Positions 27,101 through 40,685 of a stretch of DNA of 64,000 bases are shown here, one piece after another. The first letter of the stretch is position 1. Every line of letters starts with the position of its first letter. The stretch is from NCBI GenBank assembly GCA_963855995.1, contig OY979720.1, forward strand, positions 18,064,139 to 18,128,138, written 5' to 3'. Origin of the DNA: Muricea muricata. Taxonomy: Eukaryota > Cnidaria > Anthozoa > Malacalcyonacea > Plexauridae. Below the pieces are notes generated by a model, which searched no databases, was not told the origin of the DNA, and worked only from the letters and a program-made list of their open reading frames with translations. The position numbers and the translations under genes are program-made.

Positions 27101-27445
27101 ACGATTTTTAGTGGTTTATATTGTTCAACTATTTTTTAAAGATCATTCAGTTGAAAACGGGTAAATAATTTAAACCACATAGGGCGAGTGTAATAGCCAA
27201 CGCGGTCTGGTGATCAAGCAAAGTGGTGTAAATAAACAACGCAGCTGAACGATAATTCCCTTGCTCGGAATTATTTTTATGTTTTAGAACAATTATGGGC
27301 TAGAGTAAACCCCGCTTAAACAATTTAAGTGGCAAGGGCGTGATAGCATTCATGTAGTCTAGTGGCCAATGCAAAATGTCTCAAGTCAACGAGTTTTTGG
27401 TCAAATCTTGCCCTTGTCACAAACCCCATAGGCTTTTGTCTGGGG
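24136..27445. repeat. Array unit 8
   Basis: Shares the S-A variants GAACCC and GAGTTTT with unit 3. It also carries AAACATTTC (about 25500), a CGTGG change in the left palindrome arm (about 26451) and GGAATTTCTG (about 26778), which recur in units 10, 11 and 13 in different combinations. Confidence 0.95.
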
Positions 27446-30400
27446 TAAGAATTATTATAAATATGCACGCTAGATTAATTCAAAGTTATTTGAATCCATT
27501 CGCGAGCTTTTGTTCGCATTTCATCGAATGATATTTAATCATAGTCTGTCGAGGAAGATCTTGAAGTTGCTTTGAGTGTAATTACATTTTTAAATGTATG
27601 TACAAATTTATTCCTAAATAAATCCAATTGAGTCTTTTGCAATATCACAAATAATAAAAATCGATACGATCACAACTTGAGCAAACAGTACGTTTCTGGT
27701 GCTACGAATTTTAAAAGCCCATATGTTTGTAAGTAGAACATATGAAAAATAAACGTGTGTTGAAATCAGCCTTCCCTTATACTCGGAGAAGACCTTGAAA
27801 TTCTGATCAAACATACATTTCCAAATTTAATGACCCAGCTTTAGGCGTTCAATATATATCATTGAACTAAACAGATCATTATTTAAACCTAATGTCGAAG
27901 AACAACATTATTGCTGACTCTGAGGCACTACAGGGACGATAAGTATTAGCTAAATAAATGGAAATGTTGTTCGCTGATTCCATAAATGATCACGCAAATT
28001 ATATTTTGATGTTTATGATACAACTTATATAAAGCACGTTAATAACGGCATCCTATACATGGATGCATGTGCGCATGGCAATAGTGTCTACCCGGTCGTA
28101 ATTCAACCACAATCACTGCAACAGCAGAGCATGACGTATATATATACAAATCGGTGATACTATATCTTGATGGTCTGGTTCGAAGATACAGGGTTTTAGC
28201 ACTCACGGTCTGGGGGCCGCTTCTACCCTCCCCTATATTTCGGACCAGAGGTGGTGGAGTTATTATACAGACGGTTGAGGCAGTCAATTCGATGTCGTTG
28301 TCGAAAGGCAACCGCATTTGGTGGGTTGTCGAGGCCAATTGTGCGAAGCCACCCGTGCGCGCCATCCGTGTGCAAACTTTTATTACAATACCCCGGTCCT
28401 TTTCACTATCGTCATGCTGTCTTTTATACCATTCCTAGACTAATCCTTCGAAGGTAGCAGAATTTCTCAGCTGACACCTTTTGGAACTTTCTAATTTAAA
28501 TTGGTTACGCTAGTGTGCAATCTCTTATGATGCTTTTCAATAGCCCTAATGTAAGTGGTATAGCATAATTCTTTTCAATTATTTATTTGGGCTTTTTTGC
28601 AAAAAAAAAGATGGTTCCCACCGTTAAGAAAAACTATAGCATTTTGAGCACGGTGTTTTGTCCAATTTTTTTCGATGATTTTTTAAAACTGTTATTTTCT
28701 CCATTTACCAGAAATTTTGTCAGTGCGGTTAAGAACGAAATAAAAATTTTCATTTATCAGACTGTATGATACAAAGAAGTTGTGAAATTTTGACGACTTC
28801 TTTTCTAAAAAAAATTTCAAAATAGACAAAAAGATACTTTGGAAAGGGTCATAATTCTTCCACTCGACGAAAACTATTTAATGCATGGGCAGGAATTGAT
28901 CCTAGCCACCTTTGTTGAGTCATTTTTACTTGACCACTGGATTACGTTGGTTATGAGGCTGCGGCAGGTGGGTTTAAGTTGTCTAAACGTTCTAGCCTAT
29001 GCTTAATGCTTAAAACTGACCAAAGCCAGAACGATTTTTGGCAAAGCTAGGGAGGTATTGTTCCCGGACTCAGTGATTGATTTTGATGGATACATATTGT
29101 CTTTACCACTAGACTATGTTAGTTACCACTTTCCATGTTAGTTACCACTTTCAAAGGGTTAAGAATTATCATAAATATACACGCTAGATTAAATCGAAGT
29201 TATTCGAGCCCATTCGCGAGCTTTTGTTCGCATTTCATCAAATAATATTTAATCATACTCTGTCGAGGAAGACCCTGAAGTTGCTTTTGAGTGTAATTAC
29301 ATTTTTAAATTATGTACAAATTTATTTCTAAACAAATCCAATTGAGTCTTTTGCAATATCACAAATAACAAAAATGGGTAAGATCACAACTTGAGCATAT
29401 ATTTTTGTGAGTAATAAAACATTTGAAAAATAAATGTGTGTTGAAATCAGCCTTCTCTTATACTCGAAGAAGATCTTGTAGATTCTGATCAAACATGCTT
29501 TTCCAAATATAATGACCTAGCTATAGGCGTCCAATATATACATCATTGACAAAGCAGATCACTATTTAAATCTAATTTCGAAGGCAACATTATTGCTGGG
29601 GCACTACAGAGACGATAAGTATTAAATAAATGGAAATGTGTTTCGCTGATTGCATAAATGACCACGCAAATTATATTTTGATGTTTATGATAAAACTTAT
29701 ACAGCACGTTAAAAACAGCAGCCTATATATAGATGCATGTGCGCATGGCAATAGTGCCTACCTGGTCGTAATTCAACCACAATTAGTGCAACAGCAAAGC
29801 ATGACGTATATATATACAAATCGGTGGCACTATAGTATCACCGATTTGTATATATATACGTCATGCTTTGCTGTTGCACTAATTGTGGTTGAATTACGAC
29901 CAGGTAGGCACTATTGCCATGCGTGATCATTTGCTTTTCTTGTTTTAAAATATCTGCCTGTACTTGGGGGAAACAGGCAGATCTCTGAAAACAAGAAAGG
30001 CTGAACACATCAGAAACGTTAAGGAACATAATAATGGTTCAAACATCGAAAAACATGCAACGCGAACATCATTGACACACGGAATTTCCGTAGTCGCCTA
30101 AAACTAGAAGTCCAGAATCATGGCATACAGCTGCCAAAGACAGGAATGCTGATAACAACTCAAAACCGCTTCCTCGACAATGTACAATCTTAATAAAGAA
30201 AACATAGTATCACCTTATCGTATTTCACAGTGCACATGTATATACACGTCATATCTAGCTTCATTTCACACTTTCACAGTTTATAAATCATTATAAATAT
30301 ACCCGTTGAAGGCTACAGACTGGTGGCCGAAAGCTCGTAAACAAATAAATATATTTTAGTCAGAGAACGTCTCACCCTTTTCATTTATGTCTAATCCTGG

Positions 30401-30755
30401 CTACACATCTACGATTTTTAGTGGTTTATATTGTTCAACTATTTTTTAAAGATCATTCAGTTGAAAACGGGTAAATAATTTAAACCACATAGGGCGAGTG
30501 TAATAGCCAACGCGGTCTGGTGATCAAGCAAAGTGGTGTAAATAAACAACGCAGCTGAACGATAATTCCCTTGCTCGGAATTATTTTTATGTTTTAGAAC
30601 AATTATGGGCTAGAGTAAACCCCGCTTAAACAATTTAAGTGGCAAGGGCGTGATAGCATTCATGTAGTCTAGTGGCCAATGCAAAATGTCTCAAGTCAAC
30701 GAGTTTTTGGTCAAATCTTGCCCTTGTCACAAACCCCATAGGCTTTTGTCTGGGG
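27446..30755. repeat. Array unit 9
   Basis: Y haplotype CACTCACGG with GTTATTATA, with unmutated palindrome arms and the AAAATTTC state. It interrupts the run of units carrying the unit-8 variant set. Confidence 0.95.
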
Positions 30756-33700
30756 TAAGAATTATTATAAATATGCACGCTAGATTAATTCAAAGTTATT
30801 TGAATCCATTCGCGAGCTTTTGTTCGCATTTCATCGAATGATATTTAATCATAGTCTGTCGAGGAAGATCTTGAAGTTGCTTTGAGTGTAATTACATTTT
30901 TAAATGTATGTACAAATTTATTCCTAAATAAATCCAATTGAGTCTTTTGCAATATCACAAATAATAAAAATCGATACGATCACAACTTGAGCAAACAGTA
31001 CGTTTCTGGTGCTACGAATTTTAAAAGCCCATATGTTTGTAAGTAGAACATATGAAAAATAAACGTGTGTTGAAATCAGCCTTCCCTTATACTCGGAGAA
31101 GACCTTGAAATTCTGATCAAACATACATTTCCAAATTTAATGACCCAGCTTTAGGCGTTCAATATATATCATTGAACTAAACAGATCATTATTTAAACCT
31201 AATGTCGAAGAACAACATTATTGCTGACTCTGAGGCACTACAGGGACGATAAGTATTAGCTAAATAAATGGAAATGTTGTTCGCTGATTCCATAAATGAT
31301 CACGCAAATTATATTTTGATGTTTATGATACAACTTATATAAAGCACGTTAATAACGGCATCCTATACATGGATGCATGTGCGCATGGCAATAGTGTCTA
31401 CCCGGTCGTAATTCAACCACAATCACTGCAACAGCAGAGCATGACGTATATATATACAAATCGGTGATACTATATCTTGATGGTCTGGTTCGAAGATACA
31501 GGGTTTTAGCACTTACGGTCTGGGGGCCGCTTCTACCCTCCCCTATATTTCGGACCAGAGGTGGTGGAGTTGTTATACAGACGGTTGAGGCAGTCAATTC
31601 GATGTCGTTGTCGAAAGGCAACCGCATTTGGTGGGTTGTCGAGGCCAATTGTGCGAAGCCACCCGTGCGCGCCATCCGTGTGCAAACTTTTATTACAATA
31701 CCCCGGTCCTTTTCACTATCGTCATGCTGTCTTTTATACCATTCCTAGACTAATCCTTCGAAGGTAGCAGAATTTCTCAGCTGACACCTTTTGGAACTTT
31801 CTAATTTAAATTGGTTACGCTAGTGTGCAATCTCTTATGATGCTTTTCAATAGCCCTAATGTAAGTGGTATAGCATAATTCTTTTCAATTATTTATTTGG
31901 GCTTTTTTGCAAAAAAAAAGATGGTTCCCACCGTTAAGAAAAACTATAGCATTTTGAGCACGGTGTTTTGTCCAATTTTTTTCGATGATTTTTTAAAACT
32001 GTTATTTTCTCCATTTACCAGAAATTTTGTCAGTGCGGTTAAGAACGAAATAAAAATTTTCATTTATCAGACTGTATGATACAAAGAAGTTGTGAAATTT
32101 TGACGACTTCTTTTCTAAAAAACATTTCAAAATAGACAAAAAGATACTTTGGAAAGGGTCATAATTCTTCCACTCGACGAAAACTATTTAATGCATGGGC
32201 AGGAATTGATCCTAGCCACCTTTGTTGAGTCATTTTTACTTGACCACTGGATTACGTTGGTTATGAGGCTGCGGCAGGTGGGTTTAAGTTGTCTAAACGT
32301 TCTAGCCTATGCTTAATGCTTAAAACTGACCAAAGCCAGAACGATTTTTGGCAAAGCTAGGGAGGTATTGTTCCCGGACTCAGTGATTGATTTTGATGGA
32401 TACATATTGTCTTTACCACTAGACTATGTTAGTTACCACTTTCCATGTTAGTTACCACTTTCAAAGGGTTAAGAATTATCATAAATATACACGCTAGATT
32501 AAATCGAAGTTATTCGAGCCCATTCGCGAGCTTTTGTTCGCATTTCATCAAATAATATTTAATCATACTCTGTCGAGGAAGACCCTGAAGTTGCTTTTGA
32601 GTGTAATTACATTTTTAAATTATGTACAAATTTATTTCTAAACAAATCCAATTGAGTCTTTTGCAATATCACAAATAACAAAAATGGGTAAGATCACAAC
32701 TTGAGCATATATTTTTGTGAGTAATAAAACATTTGAAAAATAAATGTGTGTTGAAATCAGCCTTCTCTTATACTCGAAGAAGATCTTGTAGATTCTGATC
32801 AAACATGCTTTTCCAAATATAATGACCTAGCTATAGGCGTCCAATATATACATCATTGACAAAGCAGATCACTATTTAAATCTAATTTCGAAGGCAACAT
32901 TATTGCTGGGGCACTACAGAGACGATAAGTATTAAATAAATGGAAATGTGTTTCGCTGATTGCATAAATGACCACGCAAATTATATTTTGATGTTTATGA
33001 TAAAACTTATACAGCACGTTAAAAACAGCAGCCTATATATAGATGCATGTGCGCATGGCAATAGTGCCTACGTGGTCGTAATTCAACCACAATTAGTGCA
33101 ACAGCAAAGCATGACGTATATATATACAAATCGGTGGCACTATAGTATCACCGATTTGTATATATATACGTCATGCTTTGCTGTTGCACTAATTGTGGTT
33201 GAATTACGACCAGGTAGGCACTATTGCCATGCGTGATCATTTGCTTTTCTTGTTTTAAAATATCTGCCTGTACTTGGGGGAAACAGGCAGATCTCTGAAA
33301 ACAAGAAAGGCTGAACACATCAGAAACGTTAAGGAACATAATAATGGTTCAAACATCGAAAAACATGCAACGCGAACATCATTGACACACGGAATTTCCG
33401 TAGTCGCCTAAAACTAGAAGTCCAGAATCATGGCATACAGCTGCCAAAGACAGGAATGCTGATAACAACTCAAAACCGCTTCCTCGACAATGTACAATCT
33501 TAATAAAGAAAACATAGTATCACCTTATCGTATTTCACAGTGCACATGTATATACACGTCATATCTAGCTTCATTTCACACTTTCACAGTTTATAAATCA
33601 TTATAAATATACCCGTTGAAGGCTACAGACTGGTGGCCGAAAGCTCGTAAACAAATAAATATATTTTAGTCAGAGAACGTCTCACCCTTTTCATTTATGT

Positions 33701-34065
33701 CTAATCCTGGCTACACATCTACGATTTTTAGTGGTTTATATTGTTCAACTATTTTTTAAAGATCATTCAGTTGAAAACGGGTAAATAATTTAAACCACAT
33801 AGGGCGAGTGTAATAGCCAACGCGGTCTGGTGATCAAGCAAAGTGGTGTAAATAAACAACGCAGCTGAACGATAATTCCCTTGCTCGGAATTATTTTTAT
33901 GTTTTAGAACAATTATGGGCTAGAGTAAACCCCGCTTAAACAATTTAAGTGGCAAGGGCGTGATAGCATTCATGTAGTCTAGTGGCCAATGCAAAATGTC
34001 TCAAGTCAACGAGTTTTTGGTCAAATCTTGCCCTTGTCACAAACCCCATAGGCTTTTGTCTGGGG
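30756..34065. repeat. Array unit 10
   Basis: Y haplotype CACTTACGG with GTTGTTATA, plus AAACATTTC and the CGTGG palindrome-arm variant, but not GGAATTTCTG. Confidence 0.95.
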
Positions 34066-37000
34066 TAAGAATTATTATAAATATGCACGCTAGATTAATT
34101 CAAAGTTATTTGAATCCATTCGCGAGCTTTTGTTCGCATTTCATCGAATGATATTTAATCATAGTCTGTCGAGGAAGATCTTGAAGTTGCTTTGAGTGTA
34201 ATTACATTTTTAAATGTATGTACAAATTTATTCCTAAATAAATCCAATTGAGTCTTTTGCAATATCACAAATAATAAAAATCGATACGATCACAACTTGA
34301 GCAAACAGTACGTTTCTGGTGCTACGAATTTTAAAAGCCCATATGTTTGTAAGTAGAACATATGAAAAATAAACGTGTGTTGAAATCAGCCTTCCCTTAT
34401 ACTCGGAGAAGACCTTGAAATTCTGATCAAACATACATTTCCAAATTTAATGACCCAGCTTTAGGCGTTCAATATATATCATTGAACTAAACAGATCATT
34501 ATTTAAACCTAATGTCGAAGAACAACATTATTGCTGACTCTGAGGCACTACAGGGACGATAAGTATTAGCTAAATAAATGGAAATGTTGTTCGCTGATTC
34601 CATAAATGATCACGCAAATTATATTTTGATGTTTATGATACAACTTATATAAAGCACGTTAATAACGGCATCCTATACATGGATGCATGTGCGCATGGCA
34701 ATAGTGTCTACCCGGTCGTAATTCAACCACAATCACTGCAACAGCAGAGCATGACGTATATATATACAAATCGGTGATACTATATCTTGATGGTCTGGTT
34801 CGAAGATACAGGGTTTTAGCACTCACGGTCTGGGGGCCGCTTCTACCCTCCCCTATATTTCGGACCAGAGGTGGTGGAGTTATTATACAGACGGTTGAGG
34901 CAGTCAATTCGATGTCGTTGTCGAAAGGCAACCGCATTTGGTGGGTTGTCGAGGCCAATTGTGCGAAGCCACCCGTGCGCGCCATCCGTGTGCAAACTTT
35001 TATTACAATACCCCGGTCCTTTTCACTATCGTCATGCTGTCTTTTATACCATTCCTAGACTAATCCTTCGAAGGTAGCAGAATTTCTCAGCTGACACCTT
35101 TTGGAACTTTCTAATTTAAATTGGTTACGCTAGTGTGCAATCTCTTATGATGCTTTTCAATAGCCCTAATGTAAGTGGTATAGCATAATTCTTTTCAATT
35201 ATTTATTTGGGCTTTTTTGCAAAAAAAAAGATGGTTCCCACCGTTAAGAAAAACTATAGCATTTTGAGCACGGTGTTTTGTCCAATTTTTTTCGATGATT
35301 TTTTAAAACTGTTATTTTCTCCATTTACCAGAAATTTTGTCAGTGCGGTTAAGAACGAAATAAAAATTTTCATTTATCAGACTGTATGATACAAAGAAGT
35401 TGTGAAATTTTGACGACTTCTTTTCTAAAAAACATTTCAAAATAGACAAAAAGATACTTTGGAAAGGGTCATAATTCTTCCACTCGACGAAAACTATTTA
35501 ATGCATGGGCAGGAATTGATCCTAGCCACCTTTGTTGAGTCATTTTTACTTGACCACTGGATTACGTTGGTTATGAGGCTGCGGCAGGTGGGTTTAAGTT
35601 GTCTAAACGTTCTAGCCTATGCTTAATGCTTAAAACTGACCAAAGCCAGAACGATTTTTGGCAAAGCTAGGGAGGTATTGTTCCCGGACTCAGTGATTGA
35701 TTTTGATGGATACATATTGTCTTTACCACTAGACTATGTTAGTTACCACTTTCCATGTTAGTTACCACTTTCAAAGGGTTAAGAATTATCATAAATATAC
35801 ACGCTAGATTAAATCGAAGTTATTCGAGCCCATTCGCGAGCTTTTGTTCGCATTTCATCAAATAATATTTAATCATACTCTGTCGAGGAAGACCCTGAAG
35901 TTGCTTTTGAGTGTAATTACATTTTTAAATTATGTACAAATTTATTTCTAAACAAATCCAATTGAGTCTTTTGCAATATCACAAATAACAAAAATGGGTA
36001 AGATCACAACTTGAGCATATATTTTTGTGAGTAATAAAACATTTGAAAAATAAATGTGTGTTGAAATCAGCCTTCTCTTATACTCGAAGAAGATCTTGTA
36101 GATTCTGATCAAACATGCTTTTCCAAATATAATGACCTAGCTATAGGCGTCCAATATATACATCATTGACAAAGCAGATCACTATTTAAATCTAATTTCG
36201 AAGGCAACATTATTGCTGGGGCACTACAGAGACGATAAGTATTAAATAAATGGAAATGTGTTTCGCTGATTGCATAAATGACCACGCAAATTATATTTTG
36301 ATGTTTATGATAAAACTTATACAGCACGTTAAAAACAGCAGCCTATATATAGATGCATGTGCGCATGGCAATAGTGCCTACGTGGTCGTAATTCAACCAC
36401 AATTAGTGCAACAGCAAAGCATGACGTATATATATACAAATCGGTGGCACTATAGTATCACCGATTTGTATATATATACGTCATGCTTTGCTGTTGCACT
36501 AATTGTGGTTGAATTACGACCAGGTAGGCACTATTGCCATGCGTGATCATTTGCTTTTCTTGTTTTAAAATATCTGCCTGTACTTGGGGGAAACAGGCAG
36601 ATCTCTGAAAACAAGAAAGGCTGAACACATCAGAAACGTTAAGGAACATAATAATGGTTCAAACATCGAAAAACATGCAACGCGAACATCATTGACACAC
36701 GGAATTTCTGTAGTCGCCTAAAACTAGAAGTCCAGAATCATGGCATACAGCTGCCAAAGACAGGAATGCTGATAACAACTCAAAACCGCTTCCTCGACAA
36801 TGTACAATCTTAATAAAGAAAACATAGTATCACCTTATCGTATTTCACAGTGCACATGTATATACACGTCATATCTAGCTTCATTTCACACTTTCACAGT
36901 TTATAAATCATTATAAATATACCCGTTGAAGGCTACAGACTGGTGGCCGAAAGCTCGTAAACAAATAAATATATTTTAGTCAGAGAACGTCTCACCCTTT

Positions 37001-37375
37001 TCATTTATGTCTAATCCTGGCTACACATCTACGATTTTTAGTGGTTTATATTGTTCAACTATTTTTTAAAGATCATTCAGTTGAAAACGGGTAAATAATT
37101 TAAACCACATAGGGCGAGTGTAATAGCCAACGCGGTCTGGTGATCAAGCAAAGTGGTGTAAATAAACAACGCAGCTGAACGATAATTCCCTTGCTCGGAA
37201 TTATTTTTATGTTTTAGAACAATTATGGGCTAGAGTAAACCCCGCTTAAACAATTTAAGTGGCAAGGGCGTGATAGCATTCATGTAGTCTAGTGGCCAAT
37301 GCAAAATGTCTCAAGTCAACGAGTTTTTGGTCAAATCTTGCCCTTGTCACAAACCCCATAGGCTTTTGTCTGGGG
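34066..37375. repeat. Array unit 11
   Basis: Y haplotype CACTCACGG with GTTATTATA, together with AAACATTTC, CGTGG and GGAATTTCTG. It matches the Y and X parts of unit 8. Confidence 0.95.
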
Positions 37376-40300
37376 TAAGAATTATTATAAATATGCACGC
37401 TAGATTAATTCAAAGTTATTTGAATCCATTCGCGAGCTTTTGTTCGCATTTCATCGAATGATATTTAATCATAGTCTGTCGAGGAAGATCTTGAAGTTGC
37501 TTTGAGTGTAATTACATTTTTAAATGTATGTACAAATTTATTCCTAAATAAATCCAATTGAGTCTTTTGCAATATCACAAATAATAAAAATCGATACGAT
37601 CACAACTTGAGCAAACAGTACGTTTCTGGTGCTACGAATTTTAAAAGCCCATATGTTTGTAAGTAGAACATATGAAAAATAAACGTGTGTTGAAATCAGC
37701 CTTCCCTTATACTCGGAGAAGACCTTGAAATTCTGATCAAACATACATTTCCAAATTTAATGACCCAGCTTTAGGCGTTCAATATATATCATTGAACTAA
37801 ACAGATCATTATTTAAACCTAATGTCGAAGAACAACATTATTGCTGACTCTGAGGCACTACAGGGACGATAAGTATTAGCTAAATAAATGGAAATGTTGT
37901 TCGCTGATTCCATAAATGATCACGCAAATTATATTTTGATGTTTATGATACAACTTATATAAAGCACGTTAATAACGGCATCCTATACATGGATGCATGT
38001 GCGCATGGCAATAGTGTCTACCCGGTCGTAATTCAACCACAATCACTGCAACAGCAGAGCATGACGTATATATATACAAATCGGTGATACTATATCTTGA
38101 TGGTCTGGTTCGAAGATACAGGGTTTTAGCACTCACGGTCTGGGGGCCGCTTCTACCCTCCCCTATATTTCGGACCAGAGGTGGTGGAGTTATTATACAG
38201 ACGGTTGAGGCAGTCAATTCGATGTCGTTGTCGAAAGGCAACCGCATTTGGTGGGTTGTCGAGGCCAATTGTGCGAAGCCACCCGTGCGCGCCATCCGTG
38301 TGCAAACTTTTATTACAATACCCCGGTCCTTTTCACTATCGTCATGCTGTCTTTTATACCATTCCTAGACTAATCCTTCGAAGGTAGCAGAATTTCTCAG
38401 CTGACACCTTTTGGAACTTTCTAATTTAAATTGGTTACGCTAGTGTGCAATCTCTTATGATGCTTTTCAATAGCCCTAATGTAAGTGGTATAGCATAATT
38501 CTTTTCAATTATTTATTTGGGCTTTTTTGCAAAAAAAAAGATGGTTCCCACCGTTAAGAAAAACTATAGCATTTTGAGCACGGTGTTTTGTCCAATTTTT
38601 TTCGATGATTTTTTAAAACTGTTATTTTCTCCATTTACCAGAAATTTTGTCAGTGCGGTTAAGAACGAAATAAAAATTTTCATTTATCAGACTGTATGAT
38701 ACAAAGAAGTTGTGAAATTTTGACGACTTCTTTTCTAAAAAAAATTTCAAAATAGACAAAAAGATACTTTGGAAAGGGTCATAATTCTTCCACTCGACGA
38801 AAACTATTTAATGCATGGGCAGGAATTGATCCTAGCCACCTTTGTTGAGTCATTTTTACTTGACCACTGGATTACGTTGGTTATGAGGCTGCGGCAGGTG
38901 GGTTTAAGTTGTCTAAACGTTCTAGCCTATGCTTAATGCTTAAAACTGACCAAAGCCAGAACGATTTTTGGCAAAGCTAGGGAGGTATTGTTCCCGGACT
39001 CAGTGATTGATTTTGATGGATACATATTGTCTTTACCACTAGACTATGTTAGTTACCACTTTCCATGTTAGTTACCACTTTCAAAGGGTTAAGAATTATC
39101 ATAAATATACACGCTAGATTAAATCGAAGTTATTCGAGCCCATTCGCGAGCTTTTGTTCGCATTTCATCAAATAATATTTAATCATACTCTGTCGAGGAA
39201 GACCCTGAAGTTGCTTTTGAGTGTAATTACATTTTTAAATTATGTACAAATTTATTTCTAAACAAATCCAATTGAGTCTTTTGCAATATCACAAATAACA
39301 AAAATGGGTAAGATCACAACTTGAGCATATATTTTTGTGAGTAATAAAACATTTGAAAAATAAATGTGTGTTGAAATCAGCCTTCTCTTATACTCGAAGA
39401 AGATCTTGTAGATTCTGATCAAACATGCTTTTCCAAATATAATGACCTAGCTATAGGCGTCCAATATATACATCATTGACAAAGCAGATCACTATTTAAA
39501 TCTAATTTCGAAGGCAACATTATTGCTGGGGCACTACAGAGACGATAAGTATTAAATAAATGGAAATGTGTTTCGCTGATTGCATAAATGACCACGCAAA
39601 TTATATTTTGATGTTTATGATAAAACTTATACAGCACGTTAAAAACAGCAGCCTATATATAGATGCATGTGCGCATGGCAATAGTGCCTACCTGGTCGTA
39701 ATTCAACCACAATTAGTGCAACAGCAAAGCATGACGTATATATATACAAATCGGTGGCACTATAGTATCACCGATTTGTATATATATACGTCATGCTTTG
39801 CTGTTGCACTAATTGTGGTTGAATTACGACCAGGTAGGCACTATTGCCATGCGTGATCATTTGCTTTTCTTGTTTTAAAATATCTGCCTGTACTTGGGGG
39901 AAACAGGCAGATCTCTGAAAACAAGAAAGGCTGAACACATCAGAAACGTTAAGGAACATAATAATGGTTCAAACATCGAAAAACATGCAACGCGAACATC
40001 ATTGACACACGGAATTTCCGTAGTCGCCTAAAACTAGAAGTCCAGAATCATGGCATACAGCTGCCAAAGACAGGAATGCTGATAACAACTCAAAACCGCT
40101 TCCTCGACAATGTACAATCTTAATAAAGAAAACATAGTATCACCTTATCGTATTTCACAGTGCACATGTATATACACGTCATATCTAGCTTCATTTCACA
40201 CTTTCACAGTTTATAAATCATTATAAATATACCCGTTGAAGGCTACAGACTGGTGGCCGAAAGCTCGTAAACAAATAAATATATTTTAGTCAGAGAACGT

Positions 40301-40685
40301 CTCACCCTTTTCATTTATGTCTAATCCTGGCTACACATCTACGATTTTTAGTGGTTTATATTGTTCAACTATTTTTTAAAGATCATTCAGTTGAAAACGG
40401 GTAAATAATTTAAACCACATAGGGCGAGTGTAATAGCCAACGCGGTCTGGTGATCAAGCAAAGTGGTGTAAATAAACAACGCAGCTGAACGATAATTCCC
40501 TTGCTCGGAATTATTTTTATGTTTTAGAACAATTATGGGCTAGAGTAAACCCCGCTTAAACAATTTAAGTGGCAAGGGCGTGATAGCATTCATGTAGTCT
40601 AGTGGCCAATGCAAAATGTCTCAAGTCAACGAGTTTTTGGTCAAATCTTGCCCTTGTCACAAACCCCATAGGCTTTTGTCTGGGG
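37376..40685. repeat. Array unit 12
   Basis: Y haplotype CACTCACGG with GTTATTATA. None of the unit-8 variant set is present. Confidence 0.95.
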